NCBI GenBank assembly: GCA_013289765.1
Contig: JABCZI010000006.1
Coordinates: 62,001-126,000 of the forward strand
Direction of reading: 5' to 3'
Length of the DNA: 64,000 nt
From: Acidobacteriota bacterium
Lineage (GTDB): Bacteria; Acidobacteriota; Terriglobia; Terriglobales; Acidobacteriaceae
Numbering within the stretch: the stretch's first letter is position 1; each line of letters begins with the position of its first letter. Shown in pieces: positions 60,273-64,000 of this stretch. Below the pieces are notes generated by a model that had not been told where the DNA came from, ran no database searches, and worked only from the letters and a program-made list of their open reading frames with translations. Position numbers and translations under genes: made by a program.

Positions 60273-61709
60273 GTGAGTACGATTCGACGTCAACTTCTAC
60301 TGAATGCGCTCAAGCTGCTCGACCTGTGCCTGATGATTTTTGGTTTCGGGCTGGCGACGGTAGCGGTATCGACCAGCTCAAATACGGGGTCCCTGGCTGA
60401 GTTTCTGGCCATGCGAGTAAAGATCGGGAACTTCCTGATCTTTGCGGCGTGCCTGTTGTCGTGGCATGTTGTGCTTTTGTCATTTCAATTGTACGCATCG
60501 CATCGTCTGTCGCGCCGTAGGGATGAAGCGCTGGACATTCTTAAGGCGGCTTCCGTAGGGACATTTTTGCTTCTGGTGGTTGCGGTTGTTTTCCGGATTC
60601 ACATGGTCACGGGGACGTTCATATTAGTTTTTTGGACAAGCAGTACCCTGGCAACCATGGCCAGCCGGATTGTGCTCCGCTCCCTGCTGGAGCGAGTGCG
60701 TCTTCGCGGACGCAATCTGCGGAACGTGCTGATTGTAGGAACCAATCGCCGGGCGGTCGAGTTTGCCAGGAAAATAGATGCCACACCTGGCTTGGGATAT
60801 AGGATTGTTGGCTTCGCCGATCAGGAGTGGACGGGCTTGCAGGATTTTCAGCAGACCGGCTATTCGCTGGCGTGCAATCTCTCCGCGCTTCCGATATTTA
60901 TGCGAAGCACTGTCATCGATGAAGTCGTGCTGGCGCTCCCGGTGCGCTCGCTCCACGCGCACGCCTCTGAGATCGCCGTTTTATGCCAGGAGCAGGGCAT
61001 CGTCATGCGCTTGTTCGATGTCTTCGATCTCAAATCGGCGCAGGCTCGTGCCGAGGTGCTTGACGGTCATCCATTTATCACTCATTACACGCCAGGCCTG
61101 GACGGGTGGCCGGGAGCCGTCAAGCGTGGGCTCGACATTTTGGTTTCGCTCGCGGTGTTGGTATTGCTTGCCCCAGTGCTGCTGATAACCGCAGCCCTGA
61201 TTAAAATAACTTCCGCAGGACCGGTGTTCTTCGTCCAGAAGCGGCTGGGTTTTAACAAACGGCGTTTCAATGTCTACAAATTCCGAACCATGGTTGTGGA
61301 TGCGGAAAAACGCATTGGGGAAGTTGAACATCTTAACGAAGTCAGTGGGCCCGTATTCAAGATTAAGAACGATCCTCGCATCACTGCCGTGGGCAGATTT
61401 CTCCGTAAGACCAGCATCGATGAACTGCCGCAACTATTGAACGTGGTGAAGGGGGAAATGAGCCTGGTGGGGCCGCGACCACTTCCGGTGCGTGATTACG
61501 AGGGCTTCAGCAAGGACTGGCAACGCCGGCGGTTTAGCGTCCGTCCTGGAATCACTTGCCTGTGGCAGATTAATGGCCGCAGCTCTATCCCCTTTGAACA
61601 GTGGATGGAACTGGATCTCCAGTACATAGACAAATGGTCTCTCTGGCTGGATCTCGAAATCCTGGTACGCACGATCCCGGCGGTCTTGAAGGGTTCGGGA
61701 GCCGCATAA
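60273..61709 (+). CDS. Undecaprenyl-phosphate glycosylphosphotransferase (WcaJ/EpsB_2-type)
   Basis: Starts at GTG 60273. Four or five N-terminal TMs (about 10-135), a CoA/NAD-binding-like middle ([18 protein letters not shown], about 145-220), and a C-terminal bacterial sugar-transferase domain ([82 protein letters not shown]). It puts the first sugar phosphate on undecaprenyl phosphate at the inner membrane, starting EPS repeat synthesis. The stop TAA overlaps the ATG of the next gene by one base. Confidence 0.94.
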   Translation: MSTIRRQLLLNALKLLDLCLMIFGFGLATVAVSTSSNTGSLAEFLAMRVKIGNFLIFAACLLSWHVVLLSFQLYASHRLSRRRDEALDILKAASVGTFLLLVVAVVFRIHMVTGTFILVFWTSSTLATMASRIVLRSLLERVRLRGRNLRNVLIVGTNRRAVEFARKIDATPGLGYRIVGFADQEWTGLQDFQQTGYSLACNLSALPIFMRSTVIDEVVLALPVRSLHAHASEIAVLCQEQGIVMRLFDVFDLKSAQARAEVLDGHPFITHYTPGLDGWPGAVKRGLDILVSLAVLVLLAPVLLITAALIKITSAGPVFFVQKRLGFNKRRFNVYKFRTMVVDAEKRIGEVEHLNEVSGPVFKIKNDPRITAVGRFLRKTSIDELPQLLNVVKGEMSLVGPRPLPVRDYEGFSKDWQRRRFSVRPGITCLWQINGRSSIPFEQWMELDLQYIDKWSLWLDLEILVRTIPAVLKGSGAA

Positions 61710-63628
61710 TGGAGTTATCGCAAACTCGATTCCTGCAACCTGCTCCGGTGCAGGGCAGCAAGGAAACGTTCGCTGCCGGGCTTGCCTGGCAACCGTGTGT
61801 TGCCGACTTGGTGAGCCATCAAGCGGCAATCACGCCGCGTGCACTCGCGGTGGGGGCGGGGCCGGCGGTGCTGACTTATGCAGATTTGAACGGTGAAGCG
61901 AACCAGTTAGCGCACCATCTGAAATCGCTGGGTGCGGGTCGCGAACGTTTGGTCGGAATATACCTCAAGCGGTCTCCATCATTTATTGTAGCCGCGCTGG
62001 CTGCGCTGAAAGCGGGCGCTGCCTACCTTCCACTCGATCCGGAAGCTCCGGTGGAAAGGAATGCATTTATGCTGCGGGATGCTGGAGTCTCGGTGGTCGT
62101 CAGTTGCGGTAAATCTTCCAATCAGTGGTTCGAAGATTCCTGGCAAACCGTCGACATGGATCGCGACGCATTGCAGATCCGATCCCAGAGCACTGCATCG
62201 CCGGACACAGATATACGTCCCGAAGACCTGGCCTACGTCATTTTCACGTCTGGTTCGAGCGGCCGCCCTAAAGCGGTTGAGGTTACGAACTCGAATCTGC
62301 TGAACCTTATCGGCTGGCACAACCGCGCATTCCGGGTTAGTTCGACGGATCGTGCGACTTTTCTGGCCGCGTTAGGGTTTGATGCTGCGGTTTGGGAATT
62401 GTGGCCGTATCTTACCGTCGGCGCCAGCGTTCACCTTCCGGAAGATGGCGTGCGCAACGACGCCGAAGCGCTGCGAAATTGGCTTACCGAGCGAAAGATC
62501 ACGATCAGTTTTGCAGCCACCGCCATGGCGGAGCGCCTGCTGACGATGGAGTGGGCATCCGATAGTGCGCTGCGGATTTTGCTGACCGGCGCCGACACTC
62601 TTCGACGCCGCCCTTCCCCAACCTTACCCTTTGAGTTGATCAATAACTACGGCCCTACGGAATGCACGGTCGTTGCGACGTCAGGCGTTGTAATTGCAGG
62701 AGACAGCGCGACCCGGCCGTCCATCGGGCGTGCGATCGACAATGCGGCGGTATGTATCCTCGACGAAGAGATGCATCCGCTAGCCCAGGGTGAGACTGGA
62801 GAACTGTACATTGGTGGGGCCGGCGTGGCTCGCGGTTACCGCAATCAGCCGGAGCTCACGGCTCAGAAATTTGTGCGGCTCGGATCTGAATCACACCAGG
62901 CTGAATCGCACCAGGGTGGCGTCTTTTATCGCACTGGGGATTTGGGGCGGATGCTTCCAGGTGGTGAGTTTGAATTCCTGGGACGGATCGATGAACAGGT
63001 CAAGATCCGCGGTTTTCGGGTGGAACCCAACGAGATCGTCACGGCGATCAACGCTTGTGCCGGAGTGGAAGCCAGCGCAGTTATCGCCCGCGAACATGAA
63101 GGCGGAGAGAAGCGTTTGGTGGCCTATGTAGCGCTGAGGCCGGAATCGGCAGTGACGGCTGCAATGCTTCGCGAAGGGCTGTCCAAGGCTCTACCCGACT
63201 ACATGATTCCAGCAACCTTCGTGCGGCTGGATTCGATTCCCACCACACACAACGGGAAGATTGATCGGGCATCTCTGCCCGAACCGAGCGGCGCCAATCT
63301 GCTGTGCGACGAGCGTCACGTCGCACCCCAAAGCATGGTTGAGCAACGGCTCGCTGCATTGATTGCTCCCTTGCTTCAAGTGGACTCCGTTGGAGTGAAC
63401 GACAATTTTTTTATGATGGGCGGTCATTCTTTGCTGGGCACACAGCTCATCACTCGCATTCGCGATGGGTTTGGCGTCGACCTGTCGCTGCTCAGTCTGT
63501 TCGACCACCCGACCCTGGCAGGAATGTCAGCTGAAATTGAGCGGCTCATTTTCGCCAAGATAGAAGCTACTAACTGGGAGGAGTCGCAGGCAGTTTCCTC
63601 CACCGCGCCAGGGGCACAGCAAAAATGA
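61709..63628 (+). CDS. NRPS-like adenylation plus carrier protein (A-T)
   Basis: ATG 61709 is inside TAATG with the previous stop, so the pair is coupled; the GGGAG upstream supports it. Adenylation motifs: LAYVIFTSGSSGRPKAV (A3), NNYGPTECTVVAT (A5), GELYIGGAGVARGYR, YRTGDLGRM (A7), RIDEQVKIRGFRVE (A8), NGKIDRASL (A10). The carrier domain follows at about 545-620 with DNFFMMGGHSLLGTQL; the Ser takes phosphopantetheine. No condensation or thioesterase domain is present. It should load one amino acid on a carrier for transfer to a sugar or for P450 oxidation. Confidence 0.92.
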   Translation: MELSQTRFLQPAPVQGSKETFAAGLAWQPCVADLVSHQAAITPRALAVGAGPAVLTYADLNGEANQLAHHLKSLGAGRERLVGIYLKRSPSFIVAALAALKAGAAYLPLDPEAPVERNAFMLRDAGVSVVVSCGKSSNQWFEDSWQTVDMDRDALQIRSQSTASPDTDIRPEDLAYVIFTSGSSGRPKAVEVTNSNLLNLIGWHNRAFRVSSTDRATFLAALGFDAAVWELWPYLTVGASVHLPEDGVRNDAEALRNWLTERKITISFAATAMAERLLTMEWASDSALRILLTGADTLRRRPSPTLPFELINNYGPTECTVVATSGVVIAGDSATRPSIGRAIDNAAVCILDEEMHPLAQGETGELYIGGAGVARGYRNQPELTAQKFVRLGSESHQAESHQGGVFYRTGDLGRMLPGGEFEFLGRIDEQVKIRGFRVEPNEIVTAINACAGVEASAVIAREHEGGEKRLVAYVALRPESAVTAAMLREGLSKALPDYMIPATFVRLDSIPTTHNGKIDRASLPEPSGANLLCDERHVAPQSMVEQRLAALIAPLLQVDSVGVNDNFFMMGGHSLLGTQLITRIRDGFGVDLSLLSLFDHPTLAGMSAEIERLIFAKIEATNWEESQAVSSTAPGAQQK

Positions 63629-64000
63629 CGTTGGATTCCGCAGCGCCATCCCGGGTCGAGCGCGCCCATGCGGCCTTGAGCCTTTACCACCTGCTTGATC
63701 CCGAAGTGCTGGCTAATCCATATCCGCTGTTTCACCGGATGCGCAGCGAAGATCCCGTACATTGGGATTCCTATCTTCATGCGTGGGTGGTGACGCGCTA
63801 CGCAGATGTGCTCGAAGTCCTCCATAGTTTTTCCGCCGATCGTACGCCTGCTCCCGAGCAACTGACGGAGATGGGACTAGCCCAACTGAAGCCCATCGCG
63901 CAGGTGATGGTCAGGCAGATGCTGTTTCTGGATGCGCCAAGCCACACTCGGCTGCGCGGATTGGCGTCCAAAGCGTTCACGCCTGCGCGGGTCGAAGCCC
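63625..64000 (+). CDS. Cytochrome P450, N-terminal part cut by window edge
   Basis: ATG 63625 overlaps the stop of the A-T gene as ATGA. The 125 visible residues give NPYPLFHRMRSEDPVHWDSYLHAWVVTRYADVLEVL and MLFLDAPSHTRLRGLASKAFTPARVE. These are the classic P450 first-helices and B/C-helix blocks (DxPxHTRLRxLxxKAFTP). The haem-binding Cys is beyond the edge. P450 enzymes next to A-T proteins usually hydroxylate an amino acid bound to the carrier, so a beta-hydroxylated amino acid in the EPS is a reasonable prediction. Confidence 0.9.
   Translation, partial: MTLDSAAPSRVERAHAALSLYHLLDPEVLANPYPLFHRMRSEDPVHWDSYLHAWVVTRYADVLEVLHSFSADRTPAPEQLTEMGLAQLKPIAQVMVRQMLFLDAPSHTRLRGLASKAFTPARVEA

Overview
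The window looks like an Acidobacteriota chromosome (Terriglobia/Koribacter-like). This is inferred from the gene families, not from a marker gene: an Oar-type TonB receptor paired with a DUF5666-like protein, RHS genes beside tail-fibre-like secreted proteins, small basic proteins, a FimT/PilV/PilW/PilX-like pseudopilin operon and an EgtB-EgtD pair. No rRNA, CRISPR array or intact transposase was seen. Coding is dense and on both strands, with many 4-bp ATGA overlaps.

Layout. 1-6.1 kb: beta-propeller protein (probably cut by the left edge), an RCK-domain membrane protein without a potassium filter, an esterase-fold protein lacking its serine, and a secreted protein built from 246-bp tandem repeats. 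6.49-18.87 kb: an island bounded by a 38-bp perfect direct repeat of the tRNA-Asp 5' half. It carries decayed genes, two tail-fibre-like proteins, a 1843-residue RHS protein with a WHH nuclease-like tip, and two immunity-like genes. 19-24.5 kb: kdsC, an EAL-like/HDOD protein, a DEAD-box helicase, and a coupled trio of small basic protein, pseudo-receiver and RRM protein. 24.8-30.5 kb: a glycine-betaine-type ABC transporter, PhzF and ergothioneine genes. 30.7-37.8 kb: DUF5666-like protein, TonB receptor, metallophosphoesterase, TonB-domain protein and a zinc-ribbon/NTF2 protein. 37.8-39.7 kb: a HAD phosphatase and a DUF3179 membrane protein. 39.8-43.6 kb: pseudopilin operon. 43.9-50.2 kb: PilZ protein, UDP-glucose dehydrogenase and UDP-glucuronate decarboxylase, GAF-TM-TonB fusion, LuxR-type regulator. 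50.8-64 kb: an exopolysaccharide locus (UpxY-type NusG, orphan Fis HTH, ExeA-like ATPase, Wza, Wzz, BY-kinase-like protein, polyprenyl glycosylphosphotransferase) interleaved with proC, galE, two adenylation-domain genes (one with a carrier domain) and the start of a cytochrome P450.

The most interesting signal is in the DUF3179 gene (38463-39719, minus). An in-frame UGA replaces the conserved Cys of a CxxC motif and is followed at once by a hairpin with a GGUCU apical loop, the hallmark of a bacterial SECIS. I read it as a selenoprotein with a UxxC redox motif on a three-helix membrane anchor. Next are the tRNA-Asp island with RHS toxin/immunity succession and the EPS locus combined with NRPS-like and P450 genes, which resembles exosortase-associated EPS clusters and predicts more genes of that type beyond the right edge.
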